NCBI RefSeq assembly: GCF_003545885.1
Contig: NZ_QHCT01000003.1
Span: 559,594-623,593 of the forward strand
DNA from: Leptospira stimsonii
Lineage (GTDB): Bacteria > Spirochaetota > Leptospiria > Leptospirales > Leptospiraceae
Length of the DNA: 64,000 bases
Direction: 5' to 3'
Shown: positions 47,881 to 60,771 of the stretch, piece by piece
Layout of the letters: every line of letters begins with the position of its first letter
Position numbering within the stretch: position 1 is the stretch's first letter
Program-made: the position numbers and the translations under genes
Notes under the pieces: model-generated
Databases searched by the model: none
What the model saw: the letters and a program-made list of their open reading frames with translations, nothing else
Told to the model about the DNA's origin: nothing

Positions 47881-48190
47881 ATCTTTGTCGTTGTTCCGAC
47901 GAGAGAAATTCTCCTTGCAGGAAGCGCAATTTTGTGATAGAGGAAAGTCTCCCGAATTTTTCCCGCGAGCCCTCCTCCTCCACCCGATGAGGGTGGGGCC
48001 GCCCGCGTTTCACGGAAGATCTTTGTCGTTGTTCCGACGAGAGAAATTCTCCTTGCAGGAAGCGCAATTTTGTGATAGAGGAATGTCTCCCGGAGTTTTC
48101 CCGCGAGCCCTCCTCCTCCACCCAATCAGGGTGGGGCCGCCCGCGTTTCACAGAAGAGCTTCGTCGTTGTTCCGACGAGGGAAATTCTCC
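47881..48190 (+). repeat. Dispersed hairpin repeat, copy E: two full units plus partial third
   Basis: Units start near 47881 and 48019 and a third begins near 48155, spaced 138 and 136 bases. Each has GTCGTTGTTCCGACGAG, TTTTGTGATAGAGGAA and a hairpin CCACCC-GATGA-GGGTGG in unit 1 or CCACCC-AATCA-GGGTGG in unit 2. The stem is constant while the loop varies. Open frames on both strands here are by-products of the repeat. Confidence 0.9.
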
Positions 48191-48227
48191 TTAAAAAGGA
48201 ATCACCGAACAAGTCGGGGGCGTTCTC

Positions 48228-48617
48228 CTAAATCGGATAAAAAAAGAGCCCACAGAAAAAAAGAATCAACCAGAAACCAGTCTCGATTGTTTCACTCAAA
48301 GGTTGAATTCTTCGGATTCCCCCGTAAGCATGGACGATGACCATCAATCCGAAACATCCCAATAGAATGTTAAAGTAAAACGGTTGCACCTCTCGATTTC
48401 CTGCGGCAACAAACCCCATATAACAAAGCACGCTCATCACGCTCGCAAGACAACGTCCGTAGTAAATGGACAAATTCCCTTGCGAAGGAATTTCCCAACC
48501 CAAAACTGCCGCCCATCGAAGCGGCACCAAAAACATTGGAAGCGCAAAAACAAAGAACGTTGAAAAGACGAGGATGTACAAAAACAAACTCGATTCAGCT
48601 CCCCAAATTCCAACCAT
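48228..48617 (-). CDS. Hypothetical membrane protein
   Basis: The ATG at 48617 has a good ribosome-binding site (GGAGG about 10 bases upstream), so the 129-residue form is preferred to a longer open frame. It has four hydrophobic helices (about 9-30, 50-68, 76-95, 107-127), short loops and no recognisable motif. It lies directly after repeat array E, and the array end is within about 40 bases of its stop. Confidence 0.8.
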   Translation of the reverse strand: MVGIWGAESSLFLYILVFSTFFVFALPMFLVPLRWAAVLGWEIPSQGNLSIYYGRCLASVMSVLCYMGFVAAGNREVQPFYFNILLGCFGLMVIVHAYGGIRRIQPLSETIETGFWLILFFCGLFFYPI

Positions 48618-49246
48618 AACCTTTTTCCTCCACAATCGAAACGGCGGATTCAAGATCGAAAAACCCCAAAACTCAAAATGCACCTTGAGCAACAAGTTTC
48701 AAAAATAATTCTTCGATGTCGAATAACGCAAATTTTCTACATTTATGTCATAGTGTTTACTTCATTGACTCGATTTTTTTGTAAATCAAAATATTTCTCA
48801 TAAAAATAAAATGAACCACAGAAAATAAATCTCCGAATCAAAAAGAGCATTCGACTTTCAAATTCTTTGTAAGGATGCGAGAAATCGGTTCCTAAAAAAG
48901 GAAATCAGGACAAAATTCAAACCCTTACTTATAACTTAGAGCTCGATTTACTCTTTGAAAATATTTTCGAGGGTTCTTGGAAAAAGGTTACTTTTTTCTA
49001 ATATGATTTTGAGGATTTTAAAGAAAACGGATTCCCTTCCCCTTCCTCTTTCTGATTGGAATGGGAAAGATTGCTGTAACCTTTTTGAATTGGGCTCGTA
49101 TAGAAAAGACTTTCGAAAGAGGTCCGATCCGATCGATCTTAGGATTGGCTCGAAGGGTTATTTACAAGGAAGAGGAAGTTTTCGCTTCGAAAAAAAGAAA
49201 CGAAAACACATTCTATAACTCTAATACGTTTTTCATTCTTCCCGAA
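48618..49246. other. Intergenic, AT-rich
   Basis: No supported gene, repeat or RNA is seen. Plus-strand open frames at 48955-49218 and 49061-49414 have no ribosome-binding site or family look, and the second runs into the methyltransferase gene antisense. Confidence 0.5.
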
Positions 49247-50467
49247 TCAAAAATAAACGACTCTGAGATCCACTCCTCCGTGCGTCACATGAATCGTATC
49301 CGTTTTGATTCCCATATTTCGATTGAGAATGGACCAAGAATCTTCGTCCGGACAAAGAATCAAACCGCTGATTTCAACGGGAAGCTCCCACCAAAGTTTG
49401 AGTTTTTCGCCTAACTTCTTATAAAACGCGTTCGTCGCACCCGCTTCCATTCTCAAGCCATATGGAGGATTGAGAGGCATCCAAATCCGTTTCGGCTTAC
49501 CGACACTTTCCCAGATTTCATTCGGAGAGCCTGTAAAAAAATCACCTTTCCATTGTTGCATCGAAACCAAATCCAAGATCTGAGACTCCTTTAGGAAAGC
49601 CTGATATTGATCCATTCTCTTGCACGTGTATTGAAACGTCTCTTCGTTGAGTTCGTTCCACCAAACTGCGATCGGATTCTTACCTGGGGGTTTAAGAGTT
49701 TTTTTCTTCAGAAAGTCCCAAGTGGACTCCGGAAATTCTCCCATGTCCTGAAACAAAAAAGTTCTCTGATAATGTGGAAAGCCGACTCCAAAAATCGAAT
49801 CCACCGACTCTCGAATCAGGGTTCCCGTTCCTGCAAACGGAACAAAAACGGCATCGGGATTGGGAAGAATCTTGTGCATTCTCTGGATCAAAAATCTTGC
49901 GAGGTCTTCCCGGATGGGTGCGGACTTGGAAAGAGGTTTAAACTTTCCCCTTTGATTCAGCGGTTCGCCTGCAAGACTTACGTTCATCACGATCTCGTCG
50001 TCCATGATCATCGCGCTGAGTTCGGTCGTTCTCTTCCCGCTTGCGGGGTTCGTGTGTTCCGTTTCCCAGAGCCTTCTCAGATCTTCCGGGGTCCATTCGG
50101 TTGCACCTTTGACTTGAGGATGAAACTGAAGATCCCAATCATCAGGAAGAATCTCGGATTTCCGTAACGAGTTTTCGAATTCCTTAAAATCAAAAGAACG
50201 TTTGAGAGGATACATCCCCAGATTGAGTCGGAAGTCCCGAACCCAAGGAATTCTTACCAAGAGTTCGAGTGCCTGACGAAAGTTAGCATTCTCGAGTAAA
50301 ATTTTCCCAGGGAGAACTTTGAGAAACGGTGTCGACATTTTCGGAAGATAAGAATCGCTGATGATCCTCTTCGCGGTTTGTTCGGTTTCCTTCGCGGATC
50401 CCGTTGGGAGCAGATATTCCCATCTCCTCAGCTGACCCGACTTAAATTTAGGAAACTTCCATAGCAT
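49247..50467 (-). CDS. THUMP-type RNA N2-guanine methyltransferase family (RlmL/UPF0020-like)
   Basis: The 406-residue protein resembles RlmL/RlmK-type SAM-dependent guanine-N2 methyltransferases. A THUMP-like N-terminal part (about 60-130) is followed by the methylase core with DAVFVPFAGTGTLIRESV (in part, about 198-215) and the catalytic NPPYGLRMEAG (about 334-344), as in the NPPY N-methyltransferases. The RNA target cannot be set. It lies downstream of the ABC ATPase gene, 62 bases away on the same strand. Confidence 0.85.
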   Translation of the reverse strand: MLWKFPKFKSGQLRRWEYLLPTGSAKETEQTAKRIISDSYLPKMSTPFLKVLPGKILLENANFRQALELLVRIPWVRDFRLNLGMYPLKRSFDFKEFENSLRKSEILPDDWDLQFHPQVKGATEWTPEDLRRLWETEHTNPASGKRTTELSAMIMDDEIVMNVSLAGEPLNQRGKFKPLSKSAPIREDLARFLIQRMHKILPNPDAVFVPFAGTGTLIRESVDSIFGVGFPHYQRTFLFQDMGEFPESTWDFLKKKTLKPPGKNPIAVWWNELNEETFQYTCKRMDQYQAFLKESQILDLVSMQQWKGDFFTGSPNEIWESVGKPKRIWMPLNPPYGLRMEAGATNAFYKKLGEKLKLWWELPVEISGLILCPDEDSWSILNRNMGIKTDTIHVTHGGVDLRVVYF

Positions 50468-50529
50468 GGAAGTAGAATTTAATATCGCGTCCGTACGGCC
50501 TATCTCAAAACTTTCTCAAATTCAAATAA

Positions 50530-51246
50530 TCAGCGGCTTGCTTTCGATACCTTCTGAATCGTTTCCCATTCCTTACCAGATACGATCCTTCCGTCCACCA
50601 GATGAATCTGTCTTTTGGTCTTTGCGGCGAAATCCGGGTCGTGTGTGACCACGACGATGGTCGTATTGATCTCCCGATTGACCTTTGCGAGAATATTCAT
50701 CACCACTTTGGTGTTGGCGGAATCGAGGGCGCCCGTCGGTTCGTCTGCGAAGATATACTTAGGATTCATCACGAGCGCCCTTGCTATCGCAACCCTCTGA
50801 GCCTGGCCCCCGGAAAGACGATTGATTCTGTAGTTCATTCTGTCCTTGAGATCGAATTCTTCCAAGAGATGTTCCGCATAACTTTGACGTTCGTTCAATA
50901 GTCCCGCCTTTCTCGCGGGCATCAAAACGTTTTCCAAAGCCGTAAACTCCGGAAGAAGATAGTGAAACTGAAAGATAAAACCCATTCTTTTGTTTCGAAA
51001 CTCGTGAATTTCCTCTTCGTCCATTCGATAGATATCTTTGCCGTCGATATGAATCGCACCCAGACTCGGAGGATCCAAAGAACTGATCATATATAGAAGA
51101 GTACTCTTTCCCGAACCGGACTTTCCCGTAAGAGAAACGTAGTCTCCCTCTTCAATATCCAAACTCACACCCTTGATGATTTCCGTGCTTCCGAACGTTT
51201 TTTGAAGATTAAAAACGGAGATTCCATTTTGAACAGCGGTCTGCAT
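50530..51246 (-). CDS. ABC transporter ATP-binding protein (LolD/MacB type)
   Basis: A 238-residue ATPase with Walker [10 protein letters not shown] (about 41-49), Q-loop [11 protein letters not shown], signature [14 protein letters not shown] (about 143-156), Walker [13 protein letters not shown] and H-loop VVTHD. It is one base from the stop of the permease gene, and so the last gene of the tetR-adaptor-permease-ATPase unit. The family drives periplasmic export or lipoprotein release. Confidence 0.94.
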   Translation of the reverse strand: MQTAVQNGISVFNLQKTFGSTEIIKGVSLDIEEGDYVSLTGKSGSGKSTLLYMISSLDPPSLGAIHIDGKDIYRMDEEEIHEFRNKRMGFIFQFHYLLPEFTALENVLMPARKAGLLNERQSYAEHLLEEFDLKDRMNYRINRLSGGQAQRVAIARALVMNPKYIFADEPTGALDSANTKVVMNILAKVNREINTTIVVVTHDPDFAAKTKRQIHLVDGRIVSGKEWETIQKVSKASR

Positions 51247-51247
51247 T

Positions 51248-52485
<1,238 letters not shown>

Positions 52486-52486
<1 letters not shown>

Positions 52487-53301
52487 CAGGGCGCCTCGGA
52501 GAGTAAATCTCCCGGTTGAATATCGCCTTCTTTGACTTCTATAAACTTTTCCGATCTGAGTCCCGGAACAAAGGAGACCGCCGAAGATTTACCATTTCTG
52601 AATATTATAATTCTCTGTTTCTTTTCGTATTTCCGAGGAACCAATACGGCGCTATCCCGTTTACCGACTTCGATCGCGACGTCTGCGGTCATCCCGGGAA
52701 GAACACCCTCCGGAAAGCGGAAGGCCTCGATTCTTGCAAAAAATTGACCTGCGTGAGAAAAAGTTCCTTGCACTTTTCCGGAAACGACTTCATTCGGTTT
52801 GCCTTCAAAGCGTATGAGCGCGGTTTGTCCTTTTTTTACGGAAAGTAGAATCTGCTCATCGAGGGCGACGACCAGATACTTCGAACCCACACCCAACACT
52901 TCGACGGCCTGCATCGACTGGAACGCAACCTCTCCTTCATGATAACCGACATCGGAAACGATTCCGTGAATCGGAGAGCGAACGGTCGCGAGACCTTCCA
53001 ATTGCAAAAGGCTCTGACCGGGAAACACTTCGTCTCCTTCCAGAACGAAAACCTTAGTAACCTTCGTCGGCACTCCAACTCGGAAACGAAACGTATCCAA
53101 AGAATGAACCGTTCCCAAGCCGTAAGCTTTTTCGGAGATCGGCCCGGAGATGGCAAAGTCATCCGCCTTCGGTTTGTTTCTAAATTGTAGAATCACAAGA
53201 ATCACGAGTATCGGAAGAGCCGTGTAAAGAATCCGATAAGGAAGTCGCAAGGACTTATAAATTCTGAATAATGATTTAAGTGTGTTGACTACGACGTTCA
53301 T
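52486..53301 (-). CDS. Periplasmic adaptor / membrane-fusion protein (HlyD/MacA-like)
   Basis: The 271-residue protein has one N-terminal membrane helix (about 22-41), a short lipoyl-like domain (VFPGQSLLQLEG... and SPIHGIVSDVGYHEGEVA), a beta-barrel region and a C-terminal part (VPRKYEKKQRIIIFRNGK). It lacks the long alpha-hairpin of typical adaptors, so it is a short form. Its gene lies 15 bases after tetR and abuts the permease. Confidence 0.88.
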
Positions 53302-53316
53302 ATGACTGACTCCAGC

Positions 53317-54033
53317 TTACTTTTTTTTCCCCTTTGTAGCTTTAGGGAACGTTCTCTTTTTCTTCGCTTGGCGTTTTGCAACCGGAGATTCTATTTTTTT
53401 AGGGGCGAGACCACTTGCGACAAACTCTATGGTTCGTTTGATTTCGGCTTCTCCATCCCAGTCCTCACCGGGTTGAAAGAATATCTCTGTCAGAAGAATA
53501 TAGCCGGCAAGATTTGTAGCCACGAGTCGAAACGCGGAAAGGATCGGAATGTCCCGAATCATCCCTCGTTCTTGAAACGACTGTAGGCGTTCTATGATCA
53601 AAGGGGCGAGCCTTTGTTTGAAAACTCTTTCTAAGATCGCACGAATTTCGATCGAGATCAACGCTTCCTGCACAATGATTCGGATCAAATTTCGATTCTT
53701 TCGTATAAAGGAGATTCTCTCTTCAAAGACCGCCTGTAGGAATTCTTCTAAAGTGTTAAACTCTTGGGAGAAAATCACCTTCATCCGTTTTAAGGTAAGA
53801 GGAGCGATAAAACCTTCCATAATCGGCATTGCAAGGCTAAGAAGGAGTTCCTTCTTGCTCTTAAAGTGTTTGAAGATCAGCCCTTCGGCGACTCCAGCCT
53901 TCTTTGCGATTTCTCCCGTCGTCGTAGCGGAAAAACCTTTCTGAGCAAAGATCTCCATCGCCGCCAAAAATATCTTTTTTTGACCCTCTGGCCAACTCGG
54001 ATCCAGCTCAATGCTTTCTTTGATTTCTTCCAT
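53317..54033 (-). CDS. TetR-family transcriptional regulator
   Basis: The 238-residue repressor has a standard N-terminal HTH: ILAAMEIFAQKGFSATTTGEIAKKAGVAEGLIFKHFKSKKELL (in part; about 21-63). A helical ligand domain and a Lys-rich C-terminal tail (KRQAKKKRTFPKATKGKKK) follow. It heads the leftward adaptor-permease-ATPase operon and probably controls it. A TGAGTGA-TTAC-TCACTCA palindrome lies 3 bases upstream of its ATG, suiting autoregulation. Confidence 0.93.
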   Translation of the reverse strand: MEEIKESIELDPSWPEGQKKIFLAAMEIFAQKGFSATTTGEIAKKAGVAEGLIFKHFKSKKELLLSLAMPIMEGFIAPLTLKRMKVIFSQEFNTLEEFLQAVFEERISFIRKNRNLIRIIVQEALISIEIRAILERVFKQRLAPLIIERLQSFQERGMIRDIPILSAFRLVATNLAGYILLTEIFFQPGEDWDGEAEIKRTIEFVASGLAPKKIESPVAKRQAKKKRTFPKATKGKKK

Positions 54034-54035
54034 GG

Positions 54036-54053
54036 TGAGTGATTACTCACTCA
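54036..54053. promoter_or_regulatory. 18-bp palindrome, candidate TetR operator
   Basis: TGAGTGA-TTAC-TCACTCA, arms of 7 bp with a 4-bp centre, lies immediately before the tetR start codon, where the repressor would block its own operon. Related palindromes occur at 58561 and 59764. Confidence 0.6.
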
Positions 54054-54387
54054 TTTTAATCAGGACAGCTCTTTTGTCAAGCGAGGAAAGAAGAATCTTC
54101 AACCATTTCCAAAAAAATAAAATGAGGAAATCCGTAGTGAAACCGTTAGCGAACTGAAATTTCACTCGAATTCGAAACGATATACATACGGAGAATCGAA
54201 TCGACAAAGGGACAAAACGAAACCTTCGTTTCCATTTTGTAACCGGATTCATCTGGATCCGCGTTCGATTTCTTTTGTTTTTGACTTGAGCGTCTGCCTC
54301 CGTTCCGGCTTATTATAAGAATCGGGTTTGACCTGAGGAAACGTCCTTCGATCCGATCAGTCCCAGAATAAATTAGAAAGAGCCAGA
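54054..54387. other. Intergenic between tetR and sulfatase
   Basis: This is a divergent promoter region. Apart from the operator at its left end I see no gene or repeat. A minus-strand open frame (54146-54406) is not convincing. Confidence 0.5.
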
Positions 54388-56364
<1,977 letters not shown>

Positions 56365-56403
56365 GATCACAAAAAGTTGCAAGTTCCCCCGTTATACCTG
56401 AAA

Positions 56404-56420
56404 ACGGACTTTAAGTCCGT
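56404..56420. other. Hairpin downstream of sulfatase gene
   Basis: ACGGACTTTAAGTCCGT has an 8-bp stem and single-base centre, 40 bases after the stop codon. No T-run follows. It resembles the hairpin at 8389-8403. Confidence 0.4.
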
Positions 56421-56555
56421 AGCAATCTATTTTTCGGGGGAAGCAGGTTTGTCGGAACAGACTTAGAAATAAAAAAATCGACGGACGAAGATTGAATTCG
56501 TCCGAGGTTTTCGATTTCGTTATATTCAAAAAAGAGAATAACTTTTTGCCTCAGA

Positions 56556-58460
56556 TCAAAATTGAATTCCGGAAGTGGAATATAAGTCCTGGCAAAGACT
56601 ACAACCGTCCAATTGTTTTCGGATCTCTCTTTTTCTTTTTAAATCCAGGGACGGCCAAAGATTCTTTTTCTCATTCGGATCAACTTGAATGTCGTAGGCT
56701 TCTTCATCGGGAGGAAACGCGTTCAGACGAAGCATATAGTGCAGATTTCCTTGAATATAACTCATACCGACTCTGTAGAGGGAGGTTTCGTTATTGTTCG
56801 CGATAAAAATACGACGATCATCCGGGATGTTGGAAAAAAGGGAACGACCTTCCAGCTTGGAGAGATAATTCTTCACTTCTAATTGATTAGAAACCCCTAA
56901 TATATCTGCAACCGTAGGAATCAAATCCGTATTCGAAACGTTCCGTTCCACATTGTTCCTAAGTCGATCCAAGGGAATCCGATTCTTTAACGGATTTGGA
57001 ATATAGAACAACATCGGAATCGCTACGGTCTCGATGTGATTGCTTTCGATATGACCGATATAATCGTGTTCGAAAATGCCTTCTCCGTGATCGGAAGTAA
57101 AGATCACCAGGGTATCTTTTGATAAATTCTCTTTTTGTAAAAAACGAAAAACACTTTCGAGAAGTTGATCCAAATAGCGGACGGAATTGTCATACGGAGC
57201 AAATGCGTCCTTTCCGATCGGAAATACGATCGATTCTTCCGGAATGATGTACGGAAAGTGGTTTGTATTGAGATGAAGAACGCCTGCAAAGTTTTGATTC
57301 TTTTCCTTCAGCCCTTTCACGTGACGTTCGAACTCTTCCACCGTCTTGCGGTCGTCGATTCCGATATCGTTAAAAACGTTGTGACCGCTGATTTCCTTAT
57401 TCCACAGAAAATCGATCCCGGCGTTCTTAAAAAAACCCGAGAAATTATTCCAACGAAAACTATGACTGGAAATGTAAAACGTGGAAAGACCGGCGGCCTG
57501 TCCGTATTCCCAAAATAAGGGAGCGCTGTGCGTCAAAGAAACGGGTTGAATCGGAGACACTCCCGATAACAAACTTGGAACCGAAATCAAAGTGGAGCTC
57601 GAATTTGAAAACGCTTTCTTGAATACGACTACCGAGCCGTCGTTCGGATTCTTAGACCAATGATTGAGAAAAGGGGTAGTATCTCTTTCATATCCGTAAA
57701 GGCTCATACTTTTTCTGCGAAGACTTTCGCTTAGTATGATGAGAATATTCATTTTCGGAGGATTCGAACTTCGATTGAGAATCGGTTTATTTCGAGACTG
57801 CAACCCAGCGGAGCCCAACCTGTCTCCGGTTAGAATATTATAAATATTCCGATTGATAAACGAAATGGAATTTGTATCCGAAACGTAGATCTGATCGTTA
57901 AAGCGAGTGTTATTATGAAAGAATGCGGCGAAAAGAAGGATGGCAAAACTCAGAGAAAGAAATCGACTTTTTAGAAAACGAGAGGGTCTCGGAAACGAAG
58001 AAGCTACTTTCAGTGTAACGAAGAGAAATAAAAAAAGTAGAATAAAGCCAATAAAACTCCAGATCGTAAGTCCTCCCTTAAAGATGGTCCAACTGTTAAA
58101 CGGTTCTTGAAAAATATAGGAGAAAACGAAAAAGTTCGGCATGATACCGGAATACAAATAATAACCGTAAGAACCCACGAGACAGATCGAATATGCTAAA
58201 CTGACGTAAGTAAGAAATGCCCAGTATCCCTTTTTAGAAAAGGAAAGTAAAAGATTCAATGACAGCAGAAGGAACGAGTAGATCAAGATCGAGTAAAAAA
58301 AGGAAAGTAGATAATAAGACCATTGTAGCCTTTCCATCTGACTTACGATTTTCCAACGAAGAATCACATCCGTTAGAAGAATGATGGAAGGTAAGATAAA
58401 AATCGAAACGATATTAAATTGGAAATCGGAAACGAAACCGTTCCATTTCTTTTTGATCAT
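56556..58460 (-). CDS. Sulfatase-superfamily membrane enzyme (phosphoethanolamine-transferase-like)
   Basis: With the ATG at 58460 the protein has 634 residues; a TTG at 58505 is also open. It has five helices in the first 200 residues, then a sulfatase domain with NILIILSESLRRKSMSLYGY, the likely nucleophile region SNSSSTLISVPSLLSG and the metal motif FTSDHGEGIFEHDYIGH (in part). The pattern is near EptA/CptA phosphoethanolamine transferases. An 18-bp perfect palindrome lies about 100 bases upstream at 58561. Confidence 0.86.
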   Translation of the reverse strand: MIKKKWNGFVSDFQFNIVSIFILPSIILLTDVILRWKIVSQMERLQWSYYLLSFFYSILIYSFLLLSLNLLLSFSKKGYWAFLTYVSLAYSICLVGSYGYYLYSGIMPNFFVFSYIFQEPFNSWTIFKGGLTIWSFIGFILLFLFLFVTLKVASSFPRPSRFLKSRFLSLSFAILLFAAFFHNNTRFNDQIYVSDTNSISFINRNIYNILTGDRLGSAGLQSRNKPILNRSSNPPKMNILIILSESLRRKSMSLYGYERDTTPFLNHWSKNPNDGSVVVFKKAFSNSSSTLISVPSLLSGVSPIQPVSLTHSAPLFWEYGQAAGLSTFYISSHSFRWNNFSGFFKNAGIDFLWNKEISGHNVFNDIGIDDRKTVEEFERHVKGLKEKNQNFAGVLHLNTNHFPYIIPEESIVFPIGKDAFAPYDNSVRYLDQLLESVFRFLQKENLSKDTLVIFTSDHGEGIFEHDYIGHIESNHIETVAIPMLFYIPNPLKNRIPLDRLRNNVERNVSNTDLIPTVADILGVSNQLEVKNYLSKLEGRSLFSNIPDDRRIFIANNNETSLYRVGMSYIQGNLHYMLRLNAFPPDEEAYDIQVDPNEKKNLWPSLDLKRKREIRKQLDGCSLCQDLYSTSGIQF

Positions 58461-59012
58461 TGAAAGCAAGAAAACACCCCGTTCTGAATCGGAAAACTTG
58501 AGCAAAAGATTTTTATGTTTCTTCCGATATGGACCGGAAGTTTTTCCCGAACTTTTTTGTAGTAAGCAATTGCTTACTTGTTTATTTTTTGAAAGCTCCT
58601 ACAAATCAAGTTTTTTTCCCACACGGGAGAAAAATAACCTCAAAATCACCGCGCAAAAATGTCTTTCCATTCGTTCAAAAGAGAATATACGGTTTTATAA
58701 AAAACATTACCGAATTCCTCGCCTATTCCCGCTCCAACATACATTTTCCAATCAAAGAATTCATTTTAACAAACGAATAGATCGAAAAGAGAGAATCTTC
58801 TCCTCCGCTAAAAAAAATGGAGATCGATCGAGTCGAAACGAGGTGGGCAAAAAGAATCCGCCAATCGCATAAATTCTATGTAAAAAGGAATTATCTCGAA
58901 TCATTCTAATATTCAAAACGGTCGCAAAAACCAAAGCCATCACCTAACGTCGACAAGATGCCAAGTTCAAAGAAGAATCCGCCGATCGATTGACAAAGAC
59001 TAGGATTCGAAT
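58461..59012. other. Intergenic with palindrome
   Basis: No gene is supported. Open frames at 58381-58872 and 58529-58780 have no family resemblance. A solo repeat-core fragment (GCTCCTACAAATC) is near 58593. Confidence 0.5.
58561..58578. promoter_or_regulatory. Perfect 18-bp palindrome upstream of sulfatase gene
   Basis: AGTAAGCAATTGCTTACT is a perfect inverted repeat, placed to overlap the promoter of the leftward sulfatase gene. It shares its AGTAAG/CTTACT arms with the site before the Het-C-like gene. Confidence 0.5.
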
Positions 59013-59597
59013 TTGTTCTTTCACTCCAAAGAAGTGGCGAACTGGAAAACCAATTCTTATCGACAAAATAGCAGAGCAAAACAAGCATTGCTCGTGTTCT
59101 TTGAATCTCTATCCAACACGAGCATCCTGACAGGAATGATCACGCCCGCAGTGATGATCACCGCCTGTGCCAGTCTTATTTTTTCAACCGCGAATCGTTT
59201 GGGTCGAATTTTTGACCGAGTCAATCTTCTCAAGGCGGAAGTGGAAGGAGTTCTTGCGGGGAAGCTGACCTATCCATCGGAAAGAATGGAAAATCTCAAA
59301 GTTCAGCTTAAAATTCAAAGAATCCGCGCCGTCCTGATCCAAAGATCGATGGCATTTCTTTATACCGCCACTTCTCTTTTTGTTCTTTCTAGCTTAGGGT
59401 TTGCGTTCTCCCGGGCTTTATTTCCTGATTTTTCATGGTTTGCGACTCTGATGGCTCTTTTCGGCGGTGTTTCTCTCTTTATTGCGAGCATTTTTCTGCT
59501 CTATGAAAGTCGATATAATTTAAAATTTATCAAGGGATTGATCGATCTCACAGAGTTTTTAGGCAGTAAAATTCCGGATTCGAATTCCAATCCATAA
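59013..59597 (+). CDS. DUF2721 family membrane protein
   Basis: The protein matches DUF2721 by ITPAVMITACASLIFSTANRLGRIFDRVN (in part), a pattern ending in an amphipathic RxxDRV segment, then two further helices (about 110-135 and 140-165). From the TTG at 59013 it has 194 residues. A GTG at 59094 or ATG at 59136 are other possible starts. The family is of unknown function. Confidence 0.82.
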   Translation: MFFHSKEVANWKTNSYRQNSRAKQALLVFFESLSNTSILTGMITPAVMITACASLIFSTANRLGRIFDRVNLLKAEVEGVLAGKLTYPSERMENLKVQLKIQRIRAVLIQRSMAFLYTATSLFVLSSLGFAFSRALFPDFSWFATLMALFGGVSLFIASIFLLYESRYNLKFIKGLIDLTEFLGSKIPDSNSNP

Positions 59598-59763
59598 ACG
59601 AACCTCGCCTAAAACCGATTTCGGTCTTAGGAAATCATTCTTTCTCTTTTCGATTTCGCTTATCAAAATACCTCCTCTTACATTGGATTTCGCTTCCTTC
59701 ACCCCCTCGTAATATTCCGATTTTTTTTCATTTTTTCGAACCTCAAAAAAATACCAGGTCTAA

Positions 59764-59777
59764 TAAGTAATTACTTA
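59764..59777. promoter_or_regulatory. Perfect 14-bp palindrome before Het-C-like gene
   Basis: TAAGTAATTACTTA ends 6 bases before the ATG, with extra CTTACT repeats after it. Its position would block initiation or the ribosome-binding region. No Shine-Dalgarno sequence is visible there. Confidence 0.5.
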
Positions 59778-59783
59778 CTTACT

Positions 59784-60590
59784 ATGAAACAGATTACTTC
59801 TTTTGCGGGATTTGCTCCGCTTGCATTTCTTTTATTGGATATCTTTCCTTCATTCTCCCTCAACGCCTTTGGTCCGGCAGGCTCCTTCAATCATGTTCGG
59901 ATTTTAAAGGAATCGTTTCGAGATTTTACGGAAAAGACCGGTTACGAAATCCGGGTCGATTGCCAAGAGATGATCCTTCAAGGAAATCTTCGTTCGGATT
60001 CGGACCTCATGAACGAAGAAGAATTTCACTGCGATAACAATAATATTTTTGGATGCGGAATCGAACTGAGAAATCTAAAATCAAAATCGGAAAAGGCGGC
60101 GCTCTTTACGGACTCGATGCGATATTTGGGACACGCTACGCATATCATTCAAGATTTTTATGCGCACAGCAACTGGGCAGAGAATCATCCGAATCAATCT
60201 TCGCTCGCTCCTTTGGAAGAACCTTGGCTTCTATTAACCAGACCCGAGATACAGACCGGCTATTACGACCTTTCGCCGGTCATTCATCACGAAGAAGAAG
60301 CAGTGGAATGTTTAGACCTTTCGTTTGATGAAATGAAAACGTTTCAACCCTTTGCGACTCATCTCTGCCTCAATAAGGATTCAGAAAAAACCCTTCGCGG
60401 AGGGAATCCGATCGAAAACAACCAAAACGTTAATCTCCACGAGTGGGCCGGTCTGCACGCCGTCGAACACACCACTCAATATTTCGTCGATGCCTATCAA
60501 AGCAACCATAAGAATTTGATGCTATGTCTGATTCCAAAAAAGGTAAGTTTTTCTTGCAACAATGCCGTCTTCAAAATGAGAAGCGAATGA
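59784..60590 (+). CDS. Het-C-like exported protein
   Basis: The 268-residue protein has a signal peptide (about 1-28). It has the metal-binding helical pattern of the Het-C/phospholipase C-like fold: RYLGHATHIIQDFYAHSNW (about 112-130, HxxQDFxAHS), preceded by a His in FNHVRIL and followed by HEWAGLHAVEH. Zinc binding and phospholipase-like activity are suggested by the fold group but not proven. A palindrome lies just upstream of the start. Confidence 0.78.
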   Translation: MKQITSFAGFAPLAFLLLDIFPSFSLNAFGPAGSFNHVRILKESFRDFTEKTGYEIRVDCQEMILQGNLRSDSDLMNEEEFHCDNNNIFGCGIELRNLKSKSEKAALFTDSMRYLGHATHIIQDFYAHSNWAENHPNQSSLAPLEEPWLLLTRPEIQTGYYDLSPVIHHEEEAVECLDLSFDEMKTFQPFATHLCLNKDSEKTLRGGNPIENNQNVNLHEWAGLHAVEHTTQYFVDAYQSNHKNLMLCLIPKKVSFSCNNAVFKMRSE

Positions 60591-60771
60591 GAATCTCTTC
60601 GATCAATGCCTTTTTTTGAAAATGGAAAACGACTTCAATTTACGATCCGTACCAACGCGGAGTCTTTCAAAATTTCTACGTAATTCCCGAGATTCACTCT
60701 CAACATTGATTCTACTACACAGAAAGGTAAGTATCGACAAGATAGGTTGATTTTTCACGAGGGTTCTTCGA

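Noticed and set aside
47766..48340. Overlapping repeated open frames on both strands near 48 kb
   Set aside because: They arise from repeat array E. The frames run through hairpins and have no coding character outside the repeat.
49061..49414. 117-residue plus-strand open frame
   Set aside because: It runs antisense into the RNA methyltransferase gene and has no ribosome-binding site; the N-terminal part alone is too weak to call.
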